Shown: positions 50,660 to 60,505 of the stretch, in pieces
Position numbering within the stretch: the stretch's first letter is position 1
How the letters are laid out: the number at the start of each line of letters is the position of its first letter
Assembly: GCF_000472905.1 (NCBI RefSeq)
Contig: NZ_AXAR01000018.1
Coordinates: forward strand, 1-60,551
Reading direction: 5' to 3'
Length of the DNA: 60,551 bases
Source: Alicyclobacillus pomorum DSM 14955
GTDB lineage: Bacteria > Bacillota > Bacilli > Alicyclobacillales > Alicyclobacillaceae
The notes under the pieces: generated by a model
Told to the model about the DNA's origin: nothing
Database searches by the model: none
What the model saw: only the letters and a program-made list of their open reading frames with translations
Program-made: the position numbers and the translations under genes

Positions 50660-51595
50660 ATGCGAAAATCCTTACTCGGAGCCATTTGTTTAACACTGGC
50701 CGCCAGCATTTGGGGTGGTATGTATGTTGTTAGCAAGTATGTTCTCAAGTACATATCGCCGTTTCCTCTCTTGTTTCTCCGTTATGCTATCGGCGTCATC
50801 GTTTTGACTGCAGTGTTGTGGATCACATCCCGAAGAAACCGGCGAGTACCGAGCATGCAACTAGGTTCCCGGACAACATGGTGGAAATCTGTCATTCTCT
50901 TTGCCTGGATTGGTTTTATCGGTTACTTCGTATCCGTCGGGTCTCAGTTTGTAGGTACAAAATTGGCTGACGCCCACACAGGAGCGCTCATTACGGCAGC
51001 TTCCCCTGCTTTTATCTTTGTGTTCGCACGTTTTCTTTTAGGTGAACGGTTGTCGGGTCGTAAGGTAAGGTCTCTGGTTCTCGCAAGCATGGGCGTCATT
51101 GTGGTAGTAGGCTGGAACTTTTCCAAGGGGACTCACTTACTGGGGAATTTATATTTGCTGCTAGCAGCCGTTACTTGGGCATTGTTGTCCGTATACGCGA
51201 AAGTGGCAGCAAGGTATCACTCTTCGCTCGCAGTGACGACGTACGCACTGGCGTTTGCTTTGGTGTTTACCGCACCTGTCGCTTATCATCAGTGGGATTC
51301 GTATCAACTTCAAGCCTTGTCGCATCCACTTCTCCTCGCGGGCGTCCTGTACTTAGGAGTCGTGTCCACAGCGCTTGCGTTCTTTCTGTGGAACAAAGGA
51401 ATGGAGTTAATGGATGCCGGTCCTGGGTCCCTCTTCTTTTTCTTTCAACCCGTCGTTGGGGGATTGTTTGGTTGGCTTTTGCTCGGAGAACAACTCACAT
51501 GGAATTTCTTTGCTGGTGGAGTTCTGATTGTCATCGGGGTTGCGATGGCGGTTTTGAACGCACCTGAAGAGGTTCAGCTTTCATTGCAAGAATAA
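50660..51595 (+). CDS. EamA/DMT-superfamily transporter
   Basis: A 311-aa protein with ten membrane segments in two EamA repeats (LTLAASIWGGMYVVSKYVLKYISPF and LLAAVTWALLSVYAKVAA). Members export or import metabolites such as amino acids; direction and cargo cannot be read. The ATG at 50660 follows GGCGGAGGTTTCACA. It lies 120 bases after the VOC gene on the same strand and may be cotranscribed. Confidence 0.9.
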   Translation: MRKSLLGAICLTLAASIWGGMYVVSKYVLKYISPFPLLFLRYAIGVIVLTAVLWITSRRNRRVPSMQLGSRTTWWKSVILFAWIGFIGYFVSVGSQFVGTKLADAHTGALITAASPAFIFVFARFLLGERLSGRKVRSLVLASMGVIVVVGWNFSKGTHLLGNLYLLLAAVTWALLSVYAKVAARYHSSLAVTTYALAFALVFTAPVAYHQWDSYQLQALSHPLLLAGVLYLGVVSTALAFFLWNKGMELMDAGPGSLFFFFQPVVGGLFGWLLLGEQLTWNFFAGGVLIVIGVAMAVLNAPEEVQLSLQE

Positions 51596-51627
51596 CGTTT
51601 GAAAGTCCACGAATCTGAGTTCAAAGT

Positions 51628-51730
51628 TGTGGATAACCCAGACAGGTCCATGCAACGGATGAGTGAATCATTTGACCACTGCGTACTTTATACACATATC
51701 CAGAGTTTTGTCGCACAATTCTGTGGATAA
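51628..51730. promoter_or_regulatory. Cluster of three consensus DnaA boxes
   Basis: Perfect TTATNCACA 9-mers occur at 51628-51636 (minus orientation), 51688-51696 (plus) and 51722-51730 (minus), all within 103 bases of a gene-free stretch. This resembles the DnaA-box clusters outside oriC that titrate or recruit DnaA in Bacillus. No DnaA-trio or AT-rich unwinding element was recognised, so I do not call it an origin. Confidence 0.75.
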
Positions 51731-51897
51731 TTCATATGCTTTTGCTACAGCGTAGACAGCTACACCCTCATCATGCTCTCCATCTCCAGCAGTTGAAGCC
51801 AACGTACACCCATGACAAACGTACAAGAACAAATGCGCATCCCTGCGTATGGTGTAGGCATACGCACCGCAGCGAATGTCCGTGTATGGAGGGTGAC

Positions 51898-52200
51898 ATG
51901 ATGGAGATGAGCAAAGACTATGCACGCAGATTTGTTGGCCAATGGGTCCATTGCCACTCGATGTACGGCATGCACGTAGGGATTGTCCACAGAGCGCTAA
52001 GCGATGGCCTCATTCTAGTGCACCACACGCAGCTAGCGAGCGGATCAAATCCGCATCCCCAAGAATTCCAGCCGGGGCTGCATCAAGCTGGAGACAGTAT
52101 GGACGTCTCACAAGTCCAATTTTTCCTGCCAGCTCCGGGACTGTTTGTGCCGTACGCTGGACTATTTGGACTGTGGCCAGGTCCAGGATTCTTCATTTAA
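51898..52200 (+). CDS. Small hypothetical protein with Gly/Pro/Phe-rich tail
   Basis: A 100-aa soluble protein. The first part (FVGQWVHCHSMYGMHVGIVHRALSDGLIL) looks like a small beta-barrel seen in uncharacterised Bacilli proteins, some linked to spore coats. The last 25 residues are rich in aromatic, Gly and Pro residues (LPAPGLFVPYAGLFGLWPGP). ATG at 51898 follows GGAGGGTGAC; two further ATGs follow closely. Function unknown; the coat link is a guess. Confidence 0.65.
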   Translation: MMEMSKDYARRFVGQWVHCHSMYGMHVGIVHRALSDGLILVHHTQLASGSNPHPQEFQPGLHQAGDSMDVSQVQFFLPAPGLFVPYAGLFGLWPGPGFFI

Positions 52201-52208
52201 CGGAACAG

Positions 52209-52236
52209 GAGGCACTCCACGGTTTGGGGTGCCTCT
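52209..52236 (+). terminator. Hairpin downstream of the small hypothetical gene
   Basis: GAGGCACTCC pairs with GGGGTGCCTC around ACGGTTT. The T-run is absent, so efficiency is uncertain. Confidence 0.45.
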
Positions 52237-52384
52237 GACCAATACATAGAGCCGTGTGCTTGCACATAGATTCCGATATCACACCCCAACACAATAACCG
52301 CACAACTTCTCCACAGAAAATCCATACCAACTGGATAGGATGATCTCCGAGGTGCAAAACATCAAATGACAAGGAGGCAATCCA

Positions 52385-53092
52385 ATGAAATTGAAAATGG
52401 CGGTACTTGGTTCAGCGTTGACCATTGGAGTGTTGGGGTCTGTAACGGCGTTTGCAGCAACCAACTCGAATGCGCCATCAGAATCCACAACCTCCAAAAC
52501 AGTTTCAGCTGCGCCTCATCATCTGAAAAGATTTTCAGGACTGACTTCCATCGCCAAAATTATCGGGGTGGACGAAGCTACACTGAAACATGATTTGCAA
52601 GCTGGACAATCCTTGGCACAAATCGCCCAGTCCAAGGGCATCTCGGAAGCTACACTGATCTCTGATTTGAAACAGGACTTGAAAACACGGCTTGACAAAG
52701 CTGTGCAAAACGGCAAGTTGACGGCAACAAAGGAACAGCAGATTCTGAGCAATTACGATAAACGTGCGAAGAAATTGGTGGAAGACAAGCATCTGTGGAA
52801 GGCCGCCGATGGGCACCGCCGGCGTGTCGTAGCATGGAAGGATGTCGCAAAAATTCTTGGAATGGACCAAGCCACACTCAAGTCTGACTTGAAATCTGGA
52901 CAATCCCTGGCACAAATCGCCCAGTCGAAGGGCATCTCGAAAGCCACGCTGATCTCTGATCTGAAAAAAGACCTGAAAGCACGACTTGACAAAGCTGTGC
53001 AAAACGGCAAGTTGACGACAGCGAAAGAACAACAGATTTTGAGTAAATTCGCGGCAAACGCGACGAAGTTTGTAGAACATCAAGGTGCATAG
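52385..53092 (+). CDS. Secreted protein made of two tandem repeats
   Basis: A 235-aa protein with a signal peptide (MKLKMAVLGSALTIGVLGSVTAFAA, cut near residue 25). The mature part holds two copies of a roughly 75-residue helical unit: IGVDEATLKHDLQAGQSLAQIAQSKGISEATLISDLK... and LGMDQATLKSDLKSGQSLAQIAQSKGISKATLISDLK.... Each has LDKAVQNGKLT and KEQQIL. DNA of the two units is also very similar, pointing to a fairly recent duplication. Such SLAQIA units are known in exported proteins of unknown role in spore formers. The ATG follows AAGGAGGCAATCCA. Confidence 0.85.
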   Translation: MKLKMAVLGSALTIGVLGSVTAFAATNSNAPSESTTSKTVSAAPHHLKRFSGLTSIAKIIGVDEATLKHDLQAGQSLAQIAQSKGISEATLISDLKQDLKTRLDKAVQNGKLTATKEQQILSNYDKRAKKLVEDKHLWKAADGHRRRVVAWKDVAKILGMDQATLKSDLKSGQSLAQIAQSKGISKATLISDLKKDLKARLDKAVQNGKLTTAKEQQILSKFAANATKFVEHQGA

Positions 53093-53096
53093 TAAA

Positions 53097-53123
53097 GCGC
53101 CGGAATCCAAGAGATTCCGGCGC
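53097..53123. terminator. Bidirectional terminator
   Basis: GCGCCGGAATC and GATTCCGGCGC form a perfect 11-bp stem with a five-base loop between the repeat protein (+) and pdxT (-). CTTTATGTTTC follows on the plus strand. Confidence 0.85.
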
Positions 53124-53142
53124 CTTTATGTTTCTCAATATG

Positions 53143-53718
53143 TTACTTCTGCTCTTCCACAAGGGAAAGGAAATACTTGTGAATGCGGTTGTCACCCGTG
53201 AGCTCAGGATGAAAGGAGAGTGCGAGCAGATTGCCTTGTTGAGCTGCCACAACACGATCCTCGTACGTAGACAATACCTTGACGTTATCCCCGACTCTGG
53301 TGATGTGCGGGGCGCGGATAAACACCGCAGGAAATGGCTCATCTCCAATTGCGGGAATGTCCAAGTCCGTTTCAAAACTGTTGATCTGGCGTCCAAACGA
53401 GTTGCGATTGACCTCTACATCCATCAAGGCGAGATGGGGCTCATCCGCACCTTGAATCGCTTTGGCCATCACAATCATGCCTGCACAGGTCCCGAAAACC
53501 GGCATGCCCTGTTGCCCCATGGCTCGAATCGGGTCCAACAAGTTGTATTCCCGCAACAGTTTTCCCATCGTCGTACTTTCACCGCCGGGTACAACCAAAC
53601 CATCGATACCTTCGAGGTGCTCCGGCTTCTTCACAAGCACGGTCTCTGCGCCCAATTGCTCCAACATCTCTTGATGCTCTTGAAATGCGCCTTGCAATGC
53701 CAATACGCCAATTTTCAT
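53143..53718 (-). CDS. pdxT: Pyridoxal 5'-phosphate synthase glutaminase subunit
   Basis: A 191-aa class I-like glutaminase that feeds ammonia to PdxS for vitamin B6 synthesis. It shows VLALQGAFQEH, the GGESTTMGKLL oxyanion region, the nucleophile Cys in FGTCAGMI, and the catalytic His-Glu in SFHPELTGD. The second of two close ATGs (53718) has the better spacing to GAGGGA. It lies downstream of pdxS across a 130-base gap with a hairpin. Confidence 0.95.
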   Translation of the reverse strand: MKIGVLALQGAFQEHQEMLEQLGAETVLVKKPEHLEGIDGLVVPGGESTTMGKLLREYNLLDPIRAMGQQGMPVFGTCAGMIVMAKAIQGADEPHLALMDVEVNRNSFGRQINSFETDLDIPAIGDEPFPAVFIRAPHITRVGDNVKVLSTYEDRVVAAQQGNLLALSFHPELTGDNRIHKYFLSLVEEQK

Positions 53719-53777
53719 GGTCATGTCCCTCTATGTCCTATTGAAGTCGTGTACTCTGTGCCACAAAGCGAATACAA

Positions 53778-53818
53778 GAATCCTGCGAAGGCAATGCCAG
53801 GCACGCCTCGCAGGATTC
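53778..53818 (-). promoter_or_regulatory. Intercistronic hairpin between pdxS and pdxT
   Basis: GAATCCTGCGA and TCGCAGGATTC are perfect 11-base arms with a 19-base loop. On the minus strand no T-run follows, so it may tune the PdxS to PdxT ratio or mark an RNA processing point. Confidence 0.6.
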
Positions 53819-53851
53819 CACTCTGTATACTTCGACTGTGACGCCATTCGG

Positions 53852-54736
53852 TTACCAACCGCGCGTCGCCATTCGCTCCTCGTCGCGCAATGTGTTCAAG
53901 TCAATCCCTTTCATCGCAGGCCCCAAGCCTTTGGACAGTTCCGCAATCAGCTCGTAGTCCTTGTAATGCGTGGTGGCCTGTACAATTGCACGCGCGTACT
54001 TCTCCGGGTTCTCCGACTTGAAGATGCCAGATCCCACGAACACGCCGTCACTGCCCAGTTCCATCATCAGTGCTGCGTCCGCTGGTGTCGCGACACCGCC
54101 TGCTGCAAAGTTTACGACGGGCAACTTGCCGAGCTTGTGCACTTCGTACACCAATTCGTACGGCGCACCGAGGTTCTTGGCTTCCGCCACGAGTTCGTCC
54201 TCGGACATGTTCTGGATTTTCCGGATTTGTGCCTGCATCATGCGTTGGTGCTTGACCGCTTCGACGATGTTGCCCGTGCCTGGTTCGCCCTTCGTACGGA
54301 TCATGGATGCACCTTCCGCAATGCGGCGGAGCGCTTCGCCAAGGTCGCGTGCACCGCAGACAAACGGCACGGTGAACGCCTTCTTGTTCAAGTGGAACTT
54401 GTCGTCTGCCGGCGTCAGCACTTCGCTCTCGTCAATGTAGTCCACGCCCAGAGCTTCCAGGACGCGCGCCTCCACGATGTGTCCAATACGGCATTTTGCC
54501 ATCACGGGGATGGACACCGCGTTCATGACTTCCTCCACGATGGTCGGGTCTGCCATACGCGCCACGCCGCCTGCTGCGCGAATATCCGATGGCACCCGTT
54601 CCAGCGCCATGACAGCGACAGCACCTGCTGCTTCCGCAATTTTTGCTTGTTCCGCGTTGACGACGTCCATAATGACGCCACCCTTTTGCATTTCTGCCAT
54701 ACCGCGTTTTACAACTTCGGTTCCTGTCTTCGCCAT
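53852..54736 (-). CDS. pdxS: Pyridoxal 5'-phosphate synthase lyase subunit
   Basis: A 294-aa TIM-barrel enzyme that builds PLP from ribose 5-phosphate, glyceraldehyde 3-phosphate and ammonia. The sequence is very conserved: the Schiff-base Lys lies in [11 protein letters not shown], and [30 protein letters not shown] and [17 protein letters not shown] are all intact. The ATG at 54736 has GGGGGAGG upstream; the family always begins near here. It forms a 12-mer decorated by PdxT. Confidence 0.97.
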   Translation of the reverse strand: MAKTGTEVVKRGMAEMQKGGVIMDVVNAEQAKIAEAAGAVAVMALERVPSDIRAAGGVARMADPTIVEEVMNAVSIPVMAKCRIGHIVEARVLEALGVDYIDESEVLTPADDKFHLNKKAFTVPFVCGARDLGEALRRIAEGASMIRTKGEPGTGNIVEAVKHQRMMQAQIRKIQNMSEDELVAEAKNLGAPYELVYEVHKLGKLPVVNFAAGGVATPADAALMMELGSDGVFVGSGIFKSENPEKYARAIVQATTHYKDYELIAELSKGLGPAMKGIDLNTLRDEERMATRGW

Positions 54737-54791
54737 TCTTGAACAACCTCCCCCAGCAAATATGTTGACCATAAAACTGGCAGTAACACCG

Positions 54792-54917
54792 TTATTGATT
54801 CTTTTTCATTTTACGCAACATTCGGCGCGTCTCAAAGAATCCGCCAACGATGAATAGTAACGCCAGAATGGTGCTGCACACGATGGATCCAATCTTGATC
54901 CAGAGCGGTGTCGTCAT
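54792..54917 (-). CDS. Tiny membrane protein
   Basis: A 41-aa peptide with one membrane segment ([23 protein letters not shown]) and a basic tail ending [10 protein letters not shown]. The ATG at 54917 follows GGGGTGGCGAA. It lies between dacA and pdxS on the same strand. No family recognised; small size keeps confidence moderate. Confidence 0.55.
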   Translation of the reverse strand: MTTPLWIKIGSIVCSTILALLFIVGGFFETRRMLRKMKKNQ

Positions 54918-55007
54918 TTCGCCACCCCATCTCGTGTAGCTTGTCCCATCACGCGGCACAACGCGCACCGCTTCTACGGACGACCGAATCACCACTACAT
55001 TATTACA

Positions 55008-56246
55008 TTATAGACGATGTATCAAATTCTTGATGCTGCTCCCAATGGACCGTAGCAGCCGGATAAACCAGTTTGCTTTTTTGTCGTTCTGTAGAGCCAC
55101 CACGTCTGTTTTTGCGAGCACTGTATTCCCTACAACGTATTCGAGGGTTCCCACATTCTGTCCCTTGGTGACCGGGGCTGGAACGTTGCTCTGTGTCGTC
55201 AGTTTCAATGCGCCATGGACACCGCTCGGTAAATCGACAATCAAGTCGTCTTTCGGCGCAATGGCTACTTGAGTGTCTTGTCCGTTGGGTACGCTGACTG
55301 TCTGCGATAGCACCTGGCCACGAATGGTCGGTTTGGATTCCGTGAAGTTGTGAAACCCGTAATCAAACAACTTTTTCGTATCTTCAAATCGTTGGTGAAT
55401 GTTGTTGGTGGTATCGGCCATCACAACGGAAATCAGCCGAACGCCGTTTTGTTTCGCCGTACCGACGTAGCAATATCCCGCATCCGCCGTGTACCCCGTC
55501 TTTAGCCCATCCACGCCCGGATAATGACCTAACAGTTCATCAGTGCTCGGCCACACCGAATTGGACTTGCGCACTTGGATCTTCGGGATTGACGTGAACT
55601 GTAGAATTTCTGGATAATTATTTACCATGTAGCATGCCAAAGTGGCCAGGTCTCGCGCCGACGAATAGTGGTTGGCCTGGGGCAGCCCGTCAGCGTTCAT
55701 GTAATGGGTGTTTTTCATGCCCAGTTGCTGGGCTTCCTGGTTCATCCTTTGCACGAATGTGGCCTGGTTGCCGCCAATCTTATCCGCCACAGCCACGGTC
55801 GCGTCGTTCGCCGACAACACGGCAATGAACTTCATCATGTCCTGGAGGGTAAAGTGCTCCTTCGGATCCAGATAGGCGTTCGACACATCCCGCGTGGTCG
55901 ATACTTTGTAGGCATCTTCCGTGACGGGAACCTCGTCCGACCATGATATCTCGTGGTCATGAACCGCTTTCATGGTGACAAGCATCGCCATCAACTTCGT
56001 CGTCGATGCCGGGGCTCGCCGCTGATCCGGATCTTTTTCGTAAAGGACTTGGCCGTTGTCTGCGTCTACGAGGATTGCGGATTTGGCTTGAATGACGGGC
56101 GGTGCAGGCAACCGAAAGGCTTGCATCTGCTTCGCGGCGACGACTGTGGAAGACGCCGAAGCAACATGGAGACCATCTGTAAGCCATGTGATGGCACACG
56201 CAGATGCTCCAGCAAGCAGAAGGAACTTTTGTATACGAAAAGTCAC
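55008..56246 (-). CDS. dacA: D-alanyl-D-alanine carboxypeptidase (penicillin-binding protein 5 type)
   Basis: A 412-aa exported enzyme that trims the last D-Ala from peptidoglycan stems. A signal peptide ends near residue 32. The active-site triads are PASTTK (Ser), SAN and KTGYT. A PBP5 C-terminal beta domain follows, and the tail NWFIRLLRSIGSSIKNLIHRL is an amphipathic membrane anchor. GTG at 56246 is a good start; a GTG four codons earlier overlaps the ribosome site. Position between guaB and pdxS is that of dacA in Bacillus. Confidence 0.94.
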   Translation of the reverse strand: MTFRIQKFLLLAGASACAITWLTDGLHVASASSTVVAAKQMQAFRLPAPPVIQAKSAILVDADNGQVLYEKDPDQRRAPASTTKLMAMLVTMKAVHDHEISWSDEVPVTEDAYKVSTTRDVSNAYLDPKEHFTLQDMMKFIAVLSANDATVAVADKIGGNQATFVQRMNQEAQQLGMKNTHYMNADGLPQANHYSSARDLATLACYMVNNYPEILQFTSIPKIQVRKSNSVWPSTDELLGHYPGVDGLKTGYTADAGYCYVGTAKQNGVRLISVVMADTTNNIHQRFEDTKKLFDYGFHNFTESKPTIRGQVLSQTVSVPNGQDTQVAIAPKDDLIVDLPSGVHGALKLTTQSNVPAPVTKGQNVGTLEYVVGNTVLAKTDVVALQNDKKANWFIRLLRSIGSSIKNLIHRL

Positions 56247-56403
56247 CGTTTGCTGCACTCCTCAATGACCGAGATGGTACGAGGTTCAGTATATCATAGG
56301 GAGTGTGGAGTGCCGGTTGGAATGGTTTGGGAAGGGATGGGTCCGGAGGTGAGAGGGCTATCCCGTCATACCCCAACCTTTCTTCCGAACAATATAAGGA
56401 GAA

Positions 56404-57555
56404 ATGAATCGAAAAAGCACACGTCCATCATCTGAATGCGAGGGGAAACCGTTGAGAACGTTAAAAGGTTACGAAGCCATTCAAGTTGCTGAACAACACA
56501 ACATCCTGTTGTATGATCTCGAAAACAAGAAGGAGGTTAGTCCAGCAGAGGCCCGGGAATACATTGAACGCAGACGCGATCCGGACGTATTCATCGTTTA
56601 CGACTGGCCCGACACGGACGAAGAGGCGGAGCGCATTGTACTGCGCGAATACCAGAAAGCGCTGCTTGAGCGGCAAGAGTCGGAGGCCCGAATATTTGAC
56701 CTATCCGTGGCACTCAGTGGAGGGCTTCCCATCCATGAAGTAGCTGCCGAAGCTGCGGCCAAACGACTGGTTGAGCAAGGCAAGTTGGAAATTGTGGAGA
56801 CGCGGGATGACGGTAACATATACCGAATTCCCCAGGTCATGTACTTCAAGCGCTCGTTTCTGGATGAGTTACGCCATGTGGTGTGCCACCAATGCGCTCA
56901 CCTAGATCCCGAAGGGCCATTTCACGAGATCTGCCTCATGAACCTCGTCCAGTTCATCAAAGACACAGATCTCAACACCACGGACATTGTGGAAGTGCGC
57001 GCATCACGAACACCCACACGCCGATCCACGAGACCGGTTCATCCGAGTATCAGCATGGAGTGGTTGTCGAAGACAGCATTGGCCACCCGAAAGAAGTGGA
57101 AAGAAGTGTTGAAGCCAATGTTGACGGACGGTCTCCAAGTGGATGTTGCAAAACGACCACAACGACCGGAACAACCTACAGAACCTCCTGTCCATGTGCA
57201 GCCGGTTGAGGAACACCGGCCACAAGATCTGTTCAAACGGACGAAGATTTCTAAGAACGAGTTGATCCAATTCCTGCGCACGGTAGAAATTGTTGATGAG
57301 AACGGCGAAGTCGGACACCTCCGCCAGGAGAACCAAAAGCTGCTTGAGAAACTTGCGATGAAACAGCGTGAAGTTGAAGAAATCGAAAAACAACGAGCGT
57401 TTGCGGAAAAACAGTATCAAGAAGTCCAGAGGGACCTCGATGTCTTACTTGAGGCCTTGCAAATCGCGAAAAAGCGGGCACCGAGTTCCCCGAGTTCAGG
57501 GCACGTGATTGATGCAACCTACGAAAGCAGTTATGACGATGATGCGCGGTCCTAG
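56404..57555 (+). CDS. Hypothetical protein with C-terminal coiled coil
   Basis: A 383-aa soluble protein I do not recognise. About 15-110 is charged and mixed alpha/beta (GYEAIQVAEQHNILLYDLENKK). The middle has VVCHQCAHLDPEGPFHEICL, whose Cys and His could bind a metal. After a Pro-rich stretch (RPEQPTEPPVHVQPVEEHRP), residues about 300-365 are a strong coiled coil (EVGHLRQENQKLLEKLAMKQREVEEIEKQ). The ATG at 56404 is very close to AAGGAGA; a TTG at 56452 after GAGGGGAAACCG is an alternative. It is inserted, in opposite orientation, between dacA and guaB. Confidence 0.75.
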   Translation: MNRKSTRPSSECEGKPLRTLKGYEAIQVAEQHNILLYDLENKKEVSPAEAREYIERRRDPDVFIVYDWPDTDEEAERIVLREYQKALLERQESEARIFDLSVALSGGLPIHEVAAEAAAKRLVEQGKLEIVETRDDGNIYRIPQVMYFKRSFLDELRHVVCHQCAHLDPEGPFHEICLMNLVQFIKDTDLNTTDIVEVRASRTPTRRSTRPVHPSISMEWLSKTALATRKKWKEVLKPMLTDGLQVDVAKRPQRPEQPTEPPVHVQPVEEHRPQDLFKRTKISKNELIQFLRTVEIVDENGEVGHLRQENQKLLEKLAMKQREVEEIEKQRAFAEKQYQEVQRDLDVLLEALQIAKKRAPSSPSSGHVIDATYESSYDDDARS

Positions 57556-57626
57556 GTGTTGCGGTTCGTGATTACGCACTGTCTCGACCACGCGTCCTCT
57601 ACCTGAGTAAACAACGTAATCAAGCA

Positions 57627-57661
57627 CAAAAAAATCCGCCCAACGGCGGATTTTTTTGTGT
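57627..57661. terminator. Bidirectional terminator between the coiled-coil gene and guaB
   Basis: CACAAAAAAATCCGCC and GGCGGATTTTTTTGTG form a long symmetrical stem around CAAC, with T-runs on both strands. Confidence 0.95.
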
Positions 57662-57709
57662 CTGTGTCACCGAATTGACGACGCATGAATCAAACTTAGA
57701 CCAACGCGC

Positions 57710-59287
<1,578 letters not shown>

Positions 59288-60274
59288 ATGAGCAAACAAA
59301 ATGATGAAACACAACAGTTACGGGGTACTTCAAGTAGTCCCACACAATTCGAATGGCAAAGTGAAATGATGGTGAAAAACATCCTGCGGAAACTGCATCC
59401 CGACGCCTCTTCCACTCAATTGTACGAGTCCGCAGCCAAAGTGGCCGCATCCGCCCGTCAAGCGGCCGCTTACGAAGCATCGTCAAACCATGTGGCATTG
59501 ACCATCCAGCCGCTGTTACGATACTACACCGTCCTACACTGGATGAAGACGCTGCTCTTCGTAAAGGACCTGTCCTTTCCGTCATCATCTTCCGTGCTGC
59601 AGCATGGTATCTCAGTGCGCCGATCCAAACGCCATCCGTATCGCTGGCCCTACGAGACCGCCTATGTATACAAGGACGGTGTCTTGCAAAGTGTCTGTGC
59701 GTTAGCATGCCCAAACATACAGCTCCCGTCTCGGTTTGTGGTTGGCGACTTACTAGGAACATTGCCTCACATTGCCAGACATCTCTCGTCTGTGTACGAG
59801 CGATTCCAACATGTGTACATCATTCAGTCTGCGGGCAACGATGCGCCGGGCTCTGAATACGTTGCGAGGAAAATAGCAAGCAATGCGGACTTAACGGTTG
59901 ACCAGTGGAGGTCGAAGTATCTTGAGGTGATACCCGGCTTCGCACGGGCGGCTGAAACCACTGAGGCCTTGTCTCAGGACCATCCGCCGTCACTCGTTCG
60001 ACTCCCGGCACCGTCACACGGTCATCCATGGACCGTATCGGACGGCAGTCGTCGCTACATGCTCGACGACAGTTGGTACCCGCAGTGGATCTGCCACTTT
60101 GTCTTGCTGTACACGCTGTCGGCACTATCACGGTACAACCCCGTCGAGTGGTCAGACGTCGTGACGTGGAACAACGAACCAGACGCATTCTTCGTGCGTG
60201 AGTACCTATCCAAATACCCCATTGAGCACATTACACAACTTCTTTTCGCTGCATTCGACCTCAGGGACCTCTAA
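59288..60274 (+). CDS. yaaC: YaaC-like protein
   Basis: A 328-aa soluble protein resembling YaaC, the conserved neighbour of guaB in Bacillus. Visible features are an Ala-rich helix (ESAAKVAASARQAAAYEASS), IQPLLRYYTVLHWMKTLLFV and the ending YNPVEWSDVVTWNNEPDAFFVREYL with FAAFDLRDL. The biochemical role of YaaC is not known to me. ATG at 59288 is chosen because the in-frame extension runs through the guaB promoter. It is transcribed away from guaB toward the 5S gene. Confidence 0.85.
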   Translation: MSKQNDETQQLRGTSSSPTQFEWQSEMMVKNILRKLHPDASSTQLYESAAKVAASARQAAAYEASSNHVALTIQPLLRYYTVLHWMKTLLFVKDLSFPSSSSVLQHGISVRRSKRHPYRWPYETAYVYKDGVLQSVCALACPNIQLPSRFVVGDLLGTLPHIARHLSSVYERFQHVYIIQSAGNDAPGSEYVARKIASNADLTVDQWRSKYLEVIPGFARAAETTEALSQDHPPSLVRLPAPSHGHPWTVSDGSRRYMLDDSWYPQWICHFVLLYTLSALSRYNPVEWSDVVTWNNEPDAFFVREYLSKYPIEHITQLLFAAFDLRDL

Positions 60275-60341
60275 CGCAGTCTGTGTGGCACGCTGAACGT
60301 TCTTACCCTCTCCCTAGCAGCGACATTTTCGAGACGTTATA

Positions 60342-60376
60342 ACAGAAGAGCCCAGTGCATGTAGCACTGAGCTCTT
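60342..60376. terminator. Terminator between yaaC and 5S rRNA
   Basis: AAGAGCCCAGTGC pairs with GCACTGAGCTCTT (one mismatch) around ATGTA. On the plus strand TTGC follows; on the minus strand TCTGTTAT. It can end both yaaC and the rRNA operon. Confidence 0.75.
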
Positions 60377-60386
60377 TTGCTCTCTT

Positions 60387-60505
60387 GCCTGGCGGCGTCC
60401 TACTTTCCCAGGGGCTCCCGCCCCAAGTATCATCGGCGCTGGAGGTCTTAACGGTCGTGTTCGGGATGGGTACGCGTGTTTCCCCTCCGCCATTGCCACC
60501 AGACA
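60387..60505 (-). rRNA. rrf: 5S ribosomal RNA
   Basis: The minus strand reads TCTGGTGGCAATGGCGGAGG at the 5' end and closes with TAGGACGCCGCCAGGC, with the conserved CCGAACACGACCGTTAAGAC and GCGCCGATGATACTTGGGG-type blocks between. It ends an rRNA operon whose 23S gene would lie just beyond the right edge; the last 45 bases hold a short spacer hairpin (CGCAC/GTGCG). Confidence 0.96.

Noticed and set aside
51628..51730. A replication origin
   Set aside because: Only three DnaA boxes, no dnaA or dnaN gene and no clear AT-rich unwinding element; a secondary DnaA cluster fits better.
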